A stretch of 64,000 nt of DNA from Egibacteraceae bacterium (GCA_030446745.1 JAUJMS010000002.1:1-64000); one strand, 5' to 3'. Positions 49,863 to 59,029 are shown, counted from the stretch's first letter. Notes: a model not told the origin generated them from the sequence alone. A program made the numbers and translations.

Positions 49863-50677
49863 CGGCGTCGTGCTCGCGCAGCGCGTCGTTGAGCGAGACT
49901 TTCCTGTCGGTGCTCGCGGAGCGCTGTCCGATGATCAACGCACACGGGACGCCGAAGGTGCCGGCCGGGAACTGCTTGGGCCGCGATCCGGGGGATGACG
50001 ACGGCCCGCGGCGGGATCGCGCCCTTGGAGGACACCGGCTCGGCGCCGGTCACGTCGATGACCGTCGTGGAGGCCGTCAGCACGGTCAGCGCTCCGAGGA
50101 CGGCGCCCTCGCCGACGACGACGCCCTCGACGACGATGCAGCGCGACCCGACGAAGACGTCATCCTCGATGATGACCGGCCGCGCGCCGGGCGGCTCGAG
50201 CACGCCGCCGATCCCGACGCCGCCGGCGAGGTGGACGTTGCGCCCGATCTGGGCTCCCGAGCCGACCGTCGCCCAGGTGTCGACCATCGTGCCGGCGCCG
50301 ACGCGCGCGCCGATGTTGACGTAGCACGGCATCAGCACGGCGCCCGCCTCGACGAACGCGCCGGCACGCACCACCGCGGGAGGGACGACGCGCACGCCGG
50401 CGGCGGCGAACCCCTTCTTCAGCGGCACCTTGTCGTGGTACTCGTACGGGCCGACCTCGACGGTGACCATCCGCCGCTGGCGAAACGACAGCAGGATCGC
50501 CTGCTTGAGCCAGGCGTGGACGACCCACGCCCCGTCGACCTTCTCGGCGACGCGGACCTCGCCGCGGTCGAGCAGATCGAGCGCCTGGGCGACCGCCTCC
50601 CGGGCGGCCGCGCCGTCGGGGTCACCGCCGGCGAACGCCTCGGTGATCGTTGCCTGCAGCGCGGCGGTGTCGGTCAC
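49859..50677 (-). CDS. dapD: Tetrahydrodipicolinate N-succinyltransferase (frameshifted near its end)
   Basis: Left-handed beta-helix acyltransferase that succinylates tetrahydrodipicolinate. GTG at 50677 with GAGGAGG close upstream. Motifs: [21 protein letters not shown] near 45, [11 protein letters not shown], then hexapeptide repeats [32 protein letters not shown]. The frame breaks near 50001 after PRAVVIP. One base restored gives [41 protein letters not shown], partly quoted here as [13 protein letters not shown] second shift near the end would restore the TGA at 49859, which overlaps the next gene as GTGA. These overlaps favour sequence error over decay. Confidence 0.88.
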   Translation of the reverse strand: MTDTAALQATITEAFAGGDPDGAAAREAVAQALDLLDRGEVRVAEKVDGAWVVHAWLKQAILLSFRQRRMVTVEVGPYEYHDKVPLKKGFAAAGVRVVPPAVVRAGAFVEAGAVLMPCYVNIGARVGAGTMVDTWATVGSGAQIGRNVHLAGGVGIGGVLEPPGARPVIIEDDVFVGSRCIVVEGVVVGEGAVLGALTVLTASTTVIDVTGAEPVSSKGAIPPRAVVIPRIAAQAVPGRHLRRPVCVDHRTALREHRQESLAQRRAARARRR

Positions 50678-50760
50678 GCTGCTCCTCCTCGGGCACCGGC
50701 GGCGTCGGACGCGCCGGCGAGCCGGCGTTCCCCGAACGGTGTCGCGAAGCGGCCCGAAGG

Positions 50761-51144
50761 TCAAGCCGGCGGGGCGGCCGCCCAGCGGGCGACCGCGAGG
50801 AACACCACGCTCGCCACGCCGAGCGCGACACTGCTGGCGATCGGCGCGGCGAAGAACAGGACCAGCGCGACGACCGCGGCGGTGCCGACGCCGGCGACGA
50901 CCAGCCCGCGACGCAGCCGGACGGCGCCGGAGGCGGGAAGCTTCGTCTTCACCCGCGTACCGACGGCCAGCTGGACAGCGAGGAACGGGAAGAGGCCGAA
51001 CAGGATCAGCGCGTAGGTCCACCGCGGCACGTCCGCCCACTCGCAGACCACCCCGCGCTTCGTCGGCTCGCCGGTCTTCGCGCACACGGGCGGCAACGCC
51101 CGGGCGAGCAACTGGTTGATCGGAACGGTCACGTCGTCGCCCAC
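50761..51144 (-). CDS. Hypothetical membrane protein, 127 aa
   Basis: Three hydrophobic helices: [18 protein letters not shown] near residue 45, [20 protein letters not shown] near 80 and [18 protein letters not shown] near 105. A Cys pair ([15 protein letters not shown]) in the N-terminal 40 residues resembles a small zinc-ribbon-like site preceding a transport or anchoring segment. ACAGGA lies six bases before the GTG start. It sits between dapD and the epimerase on the same strand. No function assigned. Confidence 0.65.
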   Translation of the reverse strand: MGDDVTVPINQLLARALPPVCAKTGEPTKRGVVCEWADVPRWTYALILFGLFPFLAVQLAVGTRVKTKLPASGAVRLRRGLVVAGVGTAAVVALVLFFAAPIASSVALGVASVVFLAVARWAAAPPA

Positions 51145-51258
51145 GCCGGGTCCTGTCGCCGCCGCCTACCGGTATCGGACGGGTATCGACCGCGGGGCGG
51201 ATTCGCTTGAACGACCGCTCGGCCCGACGGTGGCCGGCGAGTCCGGCTCGCGAGCAGC

Positions 51259-52254
51259 TCAGCGGCTGGCGCCGTCCGCCGCGTGCCAGGCGGCGAGTAC
51301 GTCACGTTCCCGCTGCGGGTCCAGCCCGGGCGCGTCGGCGCGGAGCGGCTGGCCGGCGTCCCAGCGCAGCGTGGCGCGCGCGGTGTCCTCCACCGACCGG
51401 TAGGTCAGGCCGGCGGCACGGGCGCTGCTCGCGTCGACGCTAGTCATGCCACGGCGGTCGTCGGGCAGCCACAGCGGCAGGTCGGTCCACGGGACGACGC
51501 CCTGGCCGGCGAGGAACGCCGCGTCGACCCAGGTCAGCGTCGCGTCGGCGTCGGCGACCGCCGCGCACGTCGCGAGCAGCTGCCCGAGCGTCAGCCGCCC
51601 TGCCGGACCGACCCCGTTGTACGTGCCGGTCGCGCCGGCGGCGGCCATCCGCACGACCCAGTCGCCCAGGTCGCGGGCGTCGATGAACTGCACCGGCGCC
51701 CCGGGATCGCCCGGCGCGAGCACCTCACCGCCGCGCGCCAGCCGTCGCGGCCAGTACGAGAAGCGCCCCGTCGGGTCGTGCGGTCCGGCGACGAGGCCGG
51801 GGCGGACGACGAGTGCCCGGTCGCCGAGGCGAGCGGTCACGGCCCGCTCGCAGCCGGCCTTGAGCCCCCCGTAGGTGTCACCGGTCACCGCCTCGGTGCC
51901 CTCTGGCACGGCGGCCAGCGGGCTCTCCTCGGACAGCGTCGCAGCGGACGGGTCGGCGTAGACCGACACCGACGACACGAACGTGTAGTGCCCCGTTGCG
52001 GCGGCGATCGCGTCGAGGGTGCGGTCGACGACCCGCGGGACGTAGCCGCTGGTGTCGACCACGGCGTCCCAGCGCCGGCCGTGCAGCGCCGACAGGTCGC
52101 CGTCGCGGTCGCCGGTCAGCCGCTCGACGTCGGCGAACAGCTCCGGGTTGGTGCGCCCGCGGGTGAACAGGGTGACGTCCATGCCGGCGGCGCGGGCGGC
52201 GAGCACGACGTGGCGCCCCACGAACGCCGTGCCGCCGAGAACCAGCAGGCGCAA
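51259..52254 (-). CDS. NAD-dependent epimerase/dehydratase-like protein
   Basis: Extended short-chain dehydrogenase, 331 aa. The nucleotide site [14 protein letters not shown] is the atypical GGTxFxG form found in RNA-binding-like and isoflavone-reductase-like epimerase relatives. [10 protein letters not shown] near 95 carries the Ser, and [12 protein letters not shown] the Tyr-x3-Lys near 130. The start is a TTG four bases after the dapC stop, so the two genes are co-transcribed; a more upstream start would lie inside dapC. The substrate is not evident, and no direct role in lysine synthesis is known for it. Confidence 0.82.
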   Translation of the reverse strand: MRLLVLGGTAFVGRHVVLAARAAGMDVTLFTRGRTNPELFADVERLTGDRDGDLSALHGRRWDAVVDTSGYVPRVVDRTLDAIAAATGHYTFVSSVSVYADPSAATLSEESPLAAVPEGTEAVTGDTYGGLKAGCERAVTARLGDRALVVRPGLVAGPHDPTGRFSYWPRRLARGGEVLAPGDPGAPVQFIDARDLGDWVVRMAAAGATGTYNGVGPAGRLTLGQLLATCAAVADADATLTWVDAAFLAGQGVVPWTDLPLWLPDDRRGMTSVDASSARAAGLTYRSVEDTARATLRWDAGQPLRADAPGLDPQRERDVLAAWHAADGASR

Positions 52255-52258
52255 GGCG

Positions 52259-53455
52259 TCAGTGCCCCGGCAGCGCGCCGACGGCGATCGCGTCGCGCCA
52301 CACCGCGACCGCCTCGGCGCAGCCGTCGACGCTCGGCACGAGCGCCAGGCGCAGCCAGTCCCGTCCGGCGGGCCCGAACGCGCGCCCCGGCGAGGCGATG
52401 ATCCGGGTCTTCAGCAGCGCCTCGGCGTAGGCGGCGTCGTCGCCCCCCGGCGCGGCGAACCACAGGTAGAACGTCGCGGCGCTGCCGCTGACGTGGATGC
52501 CGGCGTCGGCGAAGAACTCGAGCAGCACCGCCCGCTTGGCGTTGAACACGGCGCGGCGCTGCGCGGCGTGCTCGTCGTCGGACCAGGCGGCGATCGCGGC
52601 GCGCTGCAGCACCTCGGGGCTCGCGGTGCCGACGTTGGGGCGCAGCAAGCGCTGCGCCGCGATGAGCTCCGCGTCACCGACGAGCGCGCCGCAGCGGTAG
52701 CCCGTCATGCCGGAGCGCTTCGACAGCGACAGGGCGACGACGACGCCGCGCAGGTTGCCGTCGCACGCCTGCAGCAGCGACGGGGGCGCGGGCGCGTCGT
52801 CGGGATAGATGTCGGCGTAGCACTCGTCGCTGGCCAGGACCAGCTCGTGGTCGCGGGCCGTCGCCAACGTCCGCCGGTGGTAGTCGAGGTCGACCGTCGC
52901 GCCGGTGGGGTTGTGCGGGTAGTTCGTCCACACCAGGCACGCCTTCGCGAGCCGGTCGGGTGCGAGATCCCCGAGCTCCAGGCGCCAGCCGTCGGCGGCG
53001 GTCAGCGCGACAGGGTCCGAGGTGCCGCCAGCGAAGCGCTGCCCGCGCTCGTAGACGGGGTAGCCGGGGTCGCCCCACACCACCGCTCGCCGCGGCCCGG
53101 ACGGGTCGACGAGCGCCAGCGGCAGGTGGAACACCGCCTCCTTGGAGCCGGCGGTCGGCAACACCTCGCGATCCGGGTCGACCGCGACCCCGAAGCGGCG
53201 CGCGACCCACCCGGCGATGGCGGCGCGCAGCTCGGGCAGCCCGGCAGCCGTGGGGTACTGGCTGACCGGGTCGAGCCCGGCGACGAGCGCCGCGCGGATG
53301 AACGGCGGCGTCTGTTCGACCGGGTCGCCGATCGAGAAGTCGTACAGCGGCCGCCCCGACCCCGCATCGGCACGCAGCCCCCGCGCGAGGTCCTGGAACG
53401 CGGCCAACGGGTATCCGCCCAGCTCGGCGAGCAGTGGGTTCGTCGGCAGCGGCAT
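52259..53455 (-). CDS. dapC: Succinyldiaminopimelate transaminase
   Basis: Class I/II PLP aminotransferase of 398 aa. It has LYDFSIGDPVEQTPPFIRAAL near residue 45, YPTAAGLPELRAAIAGWVARR near 80, NYPHNPTGATVD near 180, and the Schiff-base Lys in ALSLSKRSGMTGYRCG near 245. The sequence pattern (IGDPxEPTP opening, RLSKRSN/GMTGYRxG) matches actinobacterial DapC rather than aspartate aminotransferase, and dapD and dapE are nearby. It transfers nitrogen from glutamate to N-succinyl-2-amino-6-ketopimelate. First gene of the minus-strand lysine cluster. Confidence 0.9.
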   Translation of the reverse strand: MPLPTNPLLAELGGYPLAAFQDLARGLRADAGSGRPLYDFSIGDPVEQTPPFIRAALVAGLDPVSQYPTAAGLPELRAAIAGWVARRFGVAVDPDREVLPTAGSKEAVFHLPLALVDPSGPRRAVVWGDPGYPVYERGQRFAGGTSDPVALTAADGWRLELGDLAPDRLAKACLVWTNYPHNPTGATVDLDYHRRTLATARDHELVLASDECYADIYPDDAPAPPSLLQACDGNLRGVVVALSLSKRSGMTGYRCGALVGDAELIAAQRLLRPNVGTASPEVLQRAAIAAWSDDEHAAQRRAVFNAKRAVLLEFFADAGIHVSGSAATFYLWFAAPGGDDAAYAEALLKTRIIASPGRAFGPAGRDWLRLALVPSVDGCAEAVAVWRDAIAVGALPGH

Positions 53456-53567
53456 CGCCGGGCAGCGTAACGGTCGGGCCGGCGCCGTCGCCGTAGTAAA
53501 GCTGCGGCAAAAAGCTTGCGCAGCGGTGAACTTCCGGCCGTTGTGCTCCGAATCCGAGGTACGGAAG

Positions 53568-53593
53568 GGAACAGTCGGCGTCGTATCGGTGTT
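53568..53593 (+). promoter_or_regulatory. ECF-type promoter match before the group 2 sigma gene
   Basis: GGAACA, 17 bases, then GTT: a match to the SigH/SigR-type -35 and -10 consensus (GGAAYA-N16-17-GTT). The downstream end is 46 bp before the start codon. Spacing and position fit a real promoter; chance occurrence cannot be excluded because both elements are short. Confidence 0.45.
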
Positions 53594-53638
53594 GGAACGC
53601 ATGTGAAGCAACGCACAAGCTATCGGGAGGGCACGGAC

Positions 53639-54535
53639 ATGAACGTCCCAGAAGACCTCCTCGACCTGTACTTCAGCGAGCTCGGCAAGGTCCGCCTGCT
53701 CACCGCGGACGACGAGGTCCGCCTCGCCAAGACGATCGAGGCCGGCCGCGAGGCGCAGGAGGCGCTTGCCGCCGGTGCGCCGGACGACAAGCGCGAGGAG
53801 CTCGAGCGCCGCGTGCGCGACGGGCAGGCCGCGTTCGACCACTTCGTCGCGGCGAACCTGCGGCTGGTCGTCAGCGTCGCCGCGCAGTTCTCCAAGCGCT
53901 CGACGCTCGACCTCGGCGAGCTCATCCAGGAAGGCAACCTCGGTCTGCTGCGCGCCGTCGAGAAGTTCGACTGGCGCCGCGGGTACAAGTTCTCGACGTA
54001 CGCCACCTGGTGGATCCGCCAGGCGATCCAGCGCGGGGTCGCCGGAAGCGAACGCACCATCCGCCTTCCCGTCGCGCTGCACGACGCGCTGGTCAAGGTT
54101 CGCGCCGCGTCGGCGCGGCTTGAGTCCGAGACCGGTCGCGAGCCCACCGTCGAGGAGCTGGCCGAGGCGACCCGGCTCACGCCCGCCAAGGTGCTCCGCG
54201 CGCTCGAGGGCGACCACGCGATGACGTCGCTGGACCGCCCGGTCGGCTACGACAGCGACGCGAGCGACCTCGGCGAGTTCGTCGCCATCGCGGAGGACTC
54301 ACCGGCCGAGGAGGTCGTCGAGCGCCACTTCGTCGCGGACCTGTTCCGCATGGCGCAGGACTCGCTGGACGACCGCAGCTGGTACGTGCTGCAGCGCCGC
54401 TACGGGCTGGACGGCGACCAGGCGCTCACGCTCGACGCGCTCGGTCGCGAGCTGGGCCTGTCGCGTGAGTCGGTCCGCAAGATCGAGAACCAGGCGCTCG
54501 CGCGCCTGCAGCAGGAGCTCAGCGCCGCCGCCTGA
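53639..54535 (+). CDS. RNA polymerase sigma factor, RpoD-family group 2 (SigB/Hrd-like)
   Basis: A 298-aa primary-like sigma without the long N-terminal region 1.1. Region 1.2 LLDLYFSELGKVRLLTADDEVRLAK; region 2 FVAANLRLVVSVAAQFSKR, LDLGELIQEGNLGLLRAVEKFDWRRGYKFSTYATWWIRQAI in the usual position (about 75-145); region 3; region 4 LQRRYGLDG and the HTH TLDALGRELGLSRESVRKIENQALARL. The ATG follows GGGAGGG by seven bases. It resembles general-stress or stationary-phase sigma factors. The ECF-type promoter match upstream suggests a sigma cascade (inference). Confidence 0.92.
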   Translation: MNVPEDLLDLYFSELGKVRLLTADDEVRLAKTIEAGREAQEALAAGAPDDKREELERRVRDGQAAFDHFVAANLRLVVSVAAQFSKRSTLDLGELIQEGNLGLLRAVEKFDWRRGYKFSTYATWWIRQAIQRGVAGSERTIRLPVALHDALVKVRAASARLESETGREPTVEELAEATRLTPAKVLRALEGDHAMTSLDRPVGYDSDASDLGEFVAIAEDSPAEEVVERHFVADLFRMAQDSLDDRSWYVLQRRYGLDGDQALTLDALGRELGLSRESVRKIENQALARLQQELSAAA

Positions 54536-54553
54536 GCTCCCGCGCCGCGCGCG

Positions 54554-55243
54554 TCAGCTGCCTGCCCGCTGGGCGAGCAGCGCGACGAGCGCCTCGGCGG
54601 CCGGCCGCGCCGACGCCGGGTTCTGCCCCGTGACGAGGTCGCCGTCGACGACGACCTTCGGCGCGAACGGCTCGTCGGCGAACTCGAGCTTCGCGCCCCG
54701 GCAGGCAAGCTCCCGCTCCAGCGACCACAGCAGCCGCCCCGCCAGGTCGCCTTCCTCCGCGTCGCTGAAGGCGGTCATCGCCTTGCCCGCGAACGGCCAG
54801 GTCGCCTCGGGGTCGTGGGTCGCCGACAGCAGTCCCGCGGGGCCGTGGCACACCGCGGCGATCGGCACGCCGGCGGCGAGTGCTTCGCGCAGGATCCGCC
54901 CGAGATGCGCGTCGCGGCACAGGTCGTTCATCGGACCGTGGCCGCCTGGCAGCACGACCGCGTCGTAGACCGTCACGTCCTCCTGCTCGGACAGGGCGTG
55001 CGGCTCGGCGAGACCCGCGACCCGCTCGACGGCGGCGTCGCCGCCGGCGTCGAGACTCCGCCGGTCCGCCGTCGGGCGCCGTCCGCCAGGGGTGGCGACG
55101 ACGACGTTGTAGCCGGCGTCGCTCAGCACCTCGTAGGGCTCGACGACCTCGCTGGCCCAGTAACCGGTCGGAAGGTCGGACCCGTCGCTCAGCGGGACGG
55201 CGTCCGCCGCGGTGACGACCATCAGGACCTGTCGCTGCGGCAT
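54554..55243 (-). CDS. DJ-1/PfpI-family protein (class I glutamine amidotransferase-like)
   Basis: A 229-aa protein of the Hsp31/DJ-1 group. VLMVVTAADAVPLSDGSD opens it, VVLPGGHGPMNDL near residue 105 and the nucleophile elbow AAVCHGPAGLLSA near residue 140 (Cys with following His). Members act as glyoxalase III/deglycase or chaperone. CAGGAG lies six bases before the ATG. It converges on the sigma factor gene and diverges from the glycosylase at 55258, sharing only 14 bp. Confidence 0.88.
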   Translation of the reverse strand: MPQRQVLMVVTAADAVPLSDGSDLPTGYWASEVVEPYEVLSDAGYNVVVATPGGRRPTADRRSLDAGGDAAVERVAGLAEPHALSEQEDVTVYDAVVLPGGHGPMNDLCRDAHLGRILREALAAGVPIAAVCHGPAGLLSATHDPEATWPFAGKAMTAFSDAEEGDLAGRLLWSLERELACRGAKLEFADEPFAPKVVVDGDLVTGQNPASARPAAEALVALLAQRAGS

Positions 55244-55257
55244 GGCACGCTCCTGTC

Positions 55258-56283
55258 GTGTCCGCACGGTCGCCAGCCACCGTTCCCGGCGCCTGGAACG
55301 CCGAACCCGCCGCACCGTCGACGCTGCTCGCGCGCGACGTGCGCGCGGTCGCCGTCGACGTTGCGGCGGTCGTGCGCCCCGACGGAGTGTCGCGCGGTGC
55401 GGTGTGCGCCCGCGTCGGCCGCCTGATCCGGCGCGCCGAGCCGGGATCGGCCGGGCCGCTGCTGTTCGAGGCGTGCCGCGTCGACGGCGGCACCGCCGTC
55501 GAGGTGTGGGGGCCGCGCGCCACGGCCGCCGACGAGGCCGAACGCGCGCTGGCCGCCGCCACGGCGTGGGCTGGGCTCGACGACGACCCCGAGGCGTTGG
55601 GCGACGTCGTGGCGGGCGATTCGGTGCTGCGCGGACTGTTGCGCCAGGTCGGCGCGGTGCGCCTGTCGCGGACACCGCGCGTGGGCGAGGCGCTGGGACG
55701 CGCGGTCGTCGAGCAGTTGGTGCAGTCCGGCGAGGCGCGGCGGTCCATCGCGGACGTCGCCGCGGCGACCGGGACCCCTGCGTCGACGGGGCTGTGGTGC
55801 TGGCCGACCGCGGCGCAGATCGGCGCGACGCCGGCCTGGACGCTGCGCCGCTGCGGCGTGTCGCTGCGCGCCGCGGGCGCGCTGCACGCGGGCGCCGTCG
55901 ACGACAGCCGGCTGACGGCCGCCGCCGCCGCAGCTGCGGCGGGCGGCGAGGCGTGGGATGTGCTCGACCGGCGCCTGCGCGCGCTGCCCGGCGTCGGCGC
56001 GTGGACCAGCGCCGAGGTGCGGCTGCGTCTGGGCGACCCGGACGCGGTCAGCGTCGGCGACTACCACCTGCCGACAACGGTCGGCGTCGCGCTGGCCGGC
56101 CCGGACGGCGACGGGCCGGGGGGTGGCTGGACCGACGCGGGGATGCTCGCCCTGCTCGCCCCGTTCGCCGGGCAGCGCGGTCGCGTCATCCGCCTGATCG
56201 AGATGGCGGTGCGGCGCGGTCTCGCACCGCGCGAGGCCCGGCGGGCGCCGCGGGCGGCGGTGTCGGCCCACCGCCGGTGGTAA
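55258..56283 (+). CDS. HhH-GPD DNA glycosylase (AlkA-like)
   Basis: Base-excision repair enzyme of 341 aa. The C-terminal half is the HhH-GPD module: RALPGVGAWTSAEVRLRLGDPDAVSVGDYHL, in which LPGVGAW is the helix-hairpin-helix and the Asp of VGDYHL the catalytic residue near 265. The N-terminal part (about 1-150) corresponds to the lipocalin-like/alkylation-binding portion of 3-methyladenine glycosylase II. The GTG start at 55258 leaves only 14 bp to the divergent DJ-1 gene, so a slightly later start is possible. Confidence 0.85.
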   Translation: MSARSPATVPGAWNAEPAAPSTLLARDVRAVAVDVAAVVRPDGVSRGAVCARVGRLIRRAEPGSAGPLLFEACRVDGGTAVEVWGPRATAADEAERALAAATAWAGLDDDPEALGDVVAGDSVLRGLLRQVGAVRLSRTPRVGEALGRAVVEQLVQSGEARRSIADVAAATGTPASTGLWCWPTAAQIGATPAWTLRRCGVSLRAAGALHAGAVDDSRLTAAAAAAAAGGEAWDVLDRRLRALPGVGAWTSAEVRLRLGDPDAVSVGDYHLPTTVGVALAGPDGDGPGGGWTDAGMLALLAPFAGQRGRVIRLIEMAVRRGLAPREARRAPRAAVSAHRRW

Positions 56284-56324
56284 CGCACCCGCGGAGCCGG
56301 AGCGACAGGCGGCCCGTGTAGGGT

Positions 56325-56340
56325 GTAAGGGATGCCTTAC
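56325..56340. promoter_or_regulatory. Metal-box-like palindrome over the start of the ABC ATPase gene
   Basis: GTAAGG-GATG-CCTTAC, a perfect 6-bp inverted repeat that includes the start codon (ATG at 56332). The CCTTACC half is identical to that of the site at 60736. It matches the DtxR/IdeR-type box at about 11 of 19 positions, so it is weaker than the second site. Confidence 0.4.
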
Positions 56341-57423
56341 CTGCCTGAGCGGGACGACGCCGCTGCGGTGCGCGCCCCCGCCGAGTCGGTGGCGGTATGC
56401 GGGCTGCATAAGGCGTTCGACACGACGGTTGTCCTCGACGGGGTGGACCTCACCGTGCCCGCCGGCGCGGTCGTCGCGCTGCTCGGACCCAGCGGTTGCG
56501 GCAAGACGACGCTGCTGCGCGCGATCGCCGGGTTGGAGCAGCCCGACGCCGGCGAGGTGTCGCTCGGCGAGCGGGTGCTGACCGCCCCGGGCGTTCACGT
56601 CGCCCCCGAGCGCCGCCGCATCGGCATGGTGTTCCAGGACTGGGCGTTGTTCCCCCACCTGTCGGTCGGACGCAACGTCGGCTTCGGGCTGCGCCGTGCG
56701 GAGCGCCGCGGCGGCCGGGTCGAGGCGGCGCTCGCGCTGGTCGACCTCGCCGGCCTGGGCGACCGCATGCCGACGACGCTGTCCGGTGGGCAGCAGCAGC
56801 GCGTGGCGCTGGCGCGTGCGCTCGCGACCCGGCCCGCCGCGCTGCTGCTCGACGAGCCGTTCTCCAACCTCGACGCCGCCCTGCGCGTCGCCATCCGCGG
56901 GGAGGTGCGGCGCCTCCTGCGCTCGCTGTCGGTCACCGCCGTCTTCGTCACGCACGACCAGGAGGAGGCGTTCCTGCTCGGCGACGAGGTTGCGGTCATG
57001 CTCGACGGACGCATCGCTCAGCAGGGGACCCCGGCCGCGGTCTACGACGCCCCGGCGTCGCGCGCGGTCGCGGCGTTTGTCGGCGACGCCAACTTTTTGC
57101 CAGGCACCGCGGTCGGCGACAAGGCGGACACCGCGATCGGCCCGGTGCCGCTGCGGGCCGAGCGTCACGGGGCGGCGGCGGTGCTCGTGCGCCCCGAACA
57201 GCTCGAGGTCGCGCCCGGCGGCGACGGGGTCGTCGAGTCCGTCGAGTACTACGGCCACGACGCGGTCTACGTCGTGCGTCCCGCCGGCGGGGCGCCCGTG
57301 CGCGCCCGCGTCATGGCGGCGCCCCGCTTCTCCGGCGGCGACCGCGTCGCGCTGCGCTACGTCGGCGACCCGACCGTCGCGTACGCCGCCGGTGAGCCGA
57401 CCGTCGCGTACGCCGCCGGCTGA
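56332..57423 (+). CDS. Ferric-iron-type ABC transporter ATP-binding protein (FbpC-like)
   Basis: Importer ATPase of 363 aa. Walker A LLGPSGCGKTTLLRAIAGLE near residue 55, Q loop GMVFQDWALFPHLSV, signature LSGGQQQRVALARALATRP near 150, Walker B ALLLDEPFSNLDAALR and switch His FVTHDQEEAF. The C-terminal TOBE-type domain runs from about 255 (NFLPGTAVGDK). The ending TVAYAAGEPTVAYAAG comes from a 27-bp tandem duplication. The order and signature match FbpC/CysA-type importers; the partner binding protein and permease lie 5 kb downstream at 61710 and 62707. Confidence 0.88.
   Translation: MPYLPERDDAAAVRAPAESVAVCGLHKAFDTTVVLDGVDLTVPAGAVVALLGPSGCGKTTLLRAIAGLEQPDAGEVSLGERVLTAPGVHVAPERRRIGMVFQDWALFPHLSVGRNVGFGLRRAERRGGRVEAALALVDLAGLGDRMPTTLSGGQQQRVALARALATRPAALLLDEPFSNLDAALRVAIRGEVRRLLRSLSVTAVFVTHDQEEAFLLGDEVAVMLDGRIAQQGTPAAVYDAPASRAVAAFVGDANFLPGTAVGDKADTAIGPVPLRAERHGAAAVLVRPEQLEVAPGGDGVVESVEYYGHDAVYVVRPAGGAPVRARVMAAPRFSGGDRVALRYVGDPTVAYAAGEPTVAYAAG
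57370..57419 (+). repeat. Two copies of a 27-bp tandem repeat at the ABC ATPase 3' end
   Basis: CCGACCGTCGCGTACGCCGCCGG occurs at 57370-57392 and 57397-57419, exactly identical over 23 bases with a period of 27. It duplicates nine residues at the protein C-terminus in frame and looks like recent slippage. Confidence 0.85.
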
Positions 57424-57446
57424 CCGGCCGAGCGCCCCGCCCCGCC

Positions 57447-58931
57447 GTGTCCGCGCTCGGATCGAGGGCGGCCGGTGTCCGCGGCCGGGCGCCGGCCGCC
57501 GTGTCCGCGGCCGAGGCGGGGGCGGCGGTGTCCGCGGCCGGGGCGACGACCGTGGACGTCGCGATCCTCGGGGCGGGGCCGGCCGGGCTGGCCGCCGCCT
57601 GGTGGGCGGCCGGGTCGGGGCACCGCGTCGCCGTGCTCGAGCGTGCCGGCGTTCCCGGCGGCCTCGCCGGCAGCTTCGAGGTCGCCGGCGTCCGGGTCGA
57701 CCACGGCAGCCACCGGCTGCACCCCGCGACCGACCCGGCGATCCTCGCGGCGCTGCGCGCGCTGCTCGGCGACGAGCTCCAGGAGCGCCCGCGCAACGGG
57801 CGCATCCGCCTCGCGGGGCGCTGGCTCGCCTTCCCGTTGCGCCCCGCCGACCTGCTGCGCCACCTGCCGCCGGGCTTCGCGCTGGGCGCCGCCCGCGACG
57901 CGGCGACCGCGCCGCTGCGCCGGCCCCGCGCTGACACCTTCGCCGAGGTCGTGCGCGCGGGTCTGGGCCCGACGATGTGGCGGCGGTTCTACGAGCCGTA
58001 CGCGCGCAAGATCTGGGGCGTCGACCCTGCGCTGCTGTCGGGCGAGCAGGCCCGCCGCCGGGTCCAGGCCAACTCGGCGGGCACGTTGCTGCGGCGCGTG
58101 GTGCGGGGCGGCGGCACCGGGGGGGGCGCCACCTTCTACTACCCGCGCGACGGGTTCGGGGCGATCAGCGAGCGGCTGGCCGACGCCGCCGCCGCGGCCG
58201 GCGCGCAGCTGCGCTACGGCGCCGCGGTGACCGGCGTGGCGCTGCGCCCCGACGCGGTGACGGTGACCACCGCCGCCGGCGACCGGCTGATCGCTGGACG
58301 GGTCTGGTCGACGCTGCCGTTGCCGGCGCTCGCGCGTCTCGCCGATCCGGCCCCTCCGCACAAGGTGGCTGCCGCGGCGGACGCGCTGGCGTTCCGGGCC
58401 CTGCTGCTCGTCTACCTCGTTCTCGACGTCGACCGGTACACGCCGTTCGACGCGCACTACCTGCCCGAGCCGTCGACGCCGGTGACGCGGCTGTCCGAGC
58501 CGAAGAACTACCGCGACGGCGACGACCCGCCGGGGCGGACCGTGCTGTGTGCCGAGGTGCCGTGCGACGCCGGCGACGAGCTGTGGCGCAGCGACGACGC
58601 GACGCTCGGCGCCCTTGTCGCGGCCGGGTTGGCACGACAGGGCCTGCCGCCGGTGCGGCCGACGGCCGTGGTCGTGCGCCGGCTGGCCTACGCGTACCCC
58701 ATCTACCGGGCCGGCTACGAGCCCGCGTCCGCCGCGCTCGACCGGTGGGCCGGGGCGCAGCCGCGGCTGCTGACCTTCGGCCGCCAAGGCCTGTTCGCCC
58801 ACGACAACACCCACCACGCCCTCGCGATGGCCAAGGCCGCCGCCGCCGCGCTGCGCCCCGACGGCGGCTTCGACGACGCGGCGTGGGCCGCCGCACGGCG
58901 GCGGTTCGCCGCGCACGTCGTCGAGGACTGA
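57447..58931 (+). CDS. FAD-dependent oxidoreductase (amine oxidase/protoporphyrinogen oxidase-like)
   Basis: Flavoprotein of up to 494 aa. The FAD dinucleotide fold VDVAILGAGPAGLAAAWWAA begins about residue 36, then VPGGLAGSFEVAGVRVDHGSH. The middle has YEPYARKIWGVDPALLSG; the C-terminal FAD signature is LTFGRQGLFAHDNTHHAL near 445. This combination is common in UDP-galactopyranose-mutase-like and oxidase-like enzymes of glycan clusters rather than in heme genes. In-frame GTGs at 57447, 57501, 57528 and 57552 are possible starts; the first 35 residues are low-complexity and may not be translated. Substrate unknown. It is flanked by the iron ATPase and the glycosyltransferase fusion. Confidence 0.82.
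   Translation: MSALGSRAAGVRGRAPAAVSAAEAGAAVSAAGATTVDVAILGAGPAGLAAAWWAAGSGHRVAVLERAGVPGGLAGSFEVAGVRVDHGSHRLHPATDPAILAALRALLGDELQERPRNGRIRLAGRWLAFPLRPADLLRHLPPGFALGAARDAATAPLRRPRADTFAEVVRAGLGPTMWRRFYEPYARKIWGVDPALLSGEQARRRVQANSAGTLLRRVVRGGGTGGGATFYYPRDGFGAISERLADAAAAAGAQLRYGAAVTGVALRPDAVTVTTAAGDRLIAGRVWSTLPLPALARLADPAPPHKVAAAADALAFRALLLVYLVLDVDRYTPFDAHYLPEPSTPVTRLSEPKNYRDGDDPPGRTVLCAEVPCDAGDELWRSDDATLGALVAAGLARQGLPPVRPTAVVVRRLAYAYPIYRAGYEPASAALDRWAGAQPRLLTFGRQGLFAHDNTHHALAMAKAAAAALRPDGGFDDAAWAAARRRFAAHVVED
57475..57540 (+). repeat. Three 26/27-bp GTGTCCGCGGCCG repeats at the FAD gene start
   Basis: GTGTCCGCGGCCG begins at 57475, 57501 and 57528 (spacing 26 then 27), with a variant GTGTCCGCGCTCG at 57447. 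Two of the copies put a GTG in the reading frame of the oxidoreductase. Similar period to the unrelated repeat just upstream. Confidence 0.75.
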
Positions 58932-58987
58932 CCGACGGCCGGCCCGGGCGCGCCCTGCTGCGTCCGCCACGGCCGCCCAACGAGAGG

Positions 58988-59026
58988 TTGTCACCGGCGT
59001 TGCGCTTTCGGTGCCGTCGGTGACAA
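58988..59026. terminator. Inverted repeat between convergent FAD and glycosyltransferase genes
   Basis: TTGTCACCG and CGGTGACAA, a perfect 9-bp stem with a 21-base loop, located between the oxidoreductase stop and the end of the converging glycosyltransferase. Probably a shared terminator. Confidence 0.5.
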
Positions 59027-59029
59027 GGG

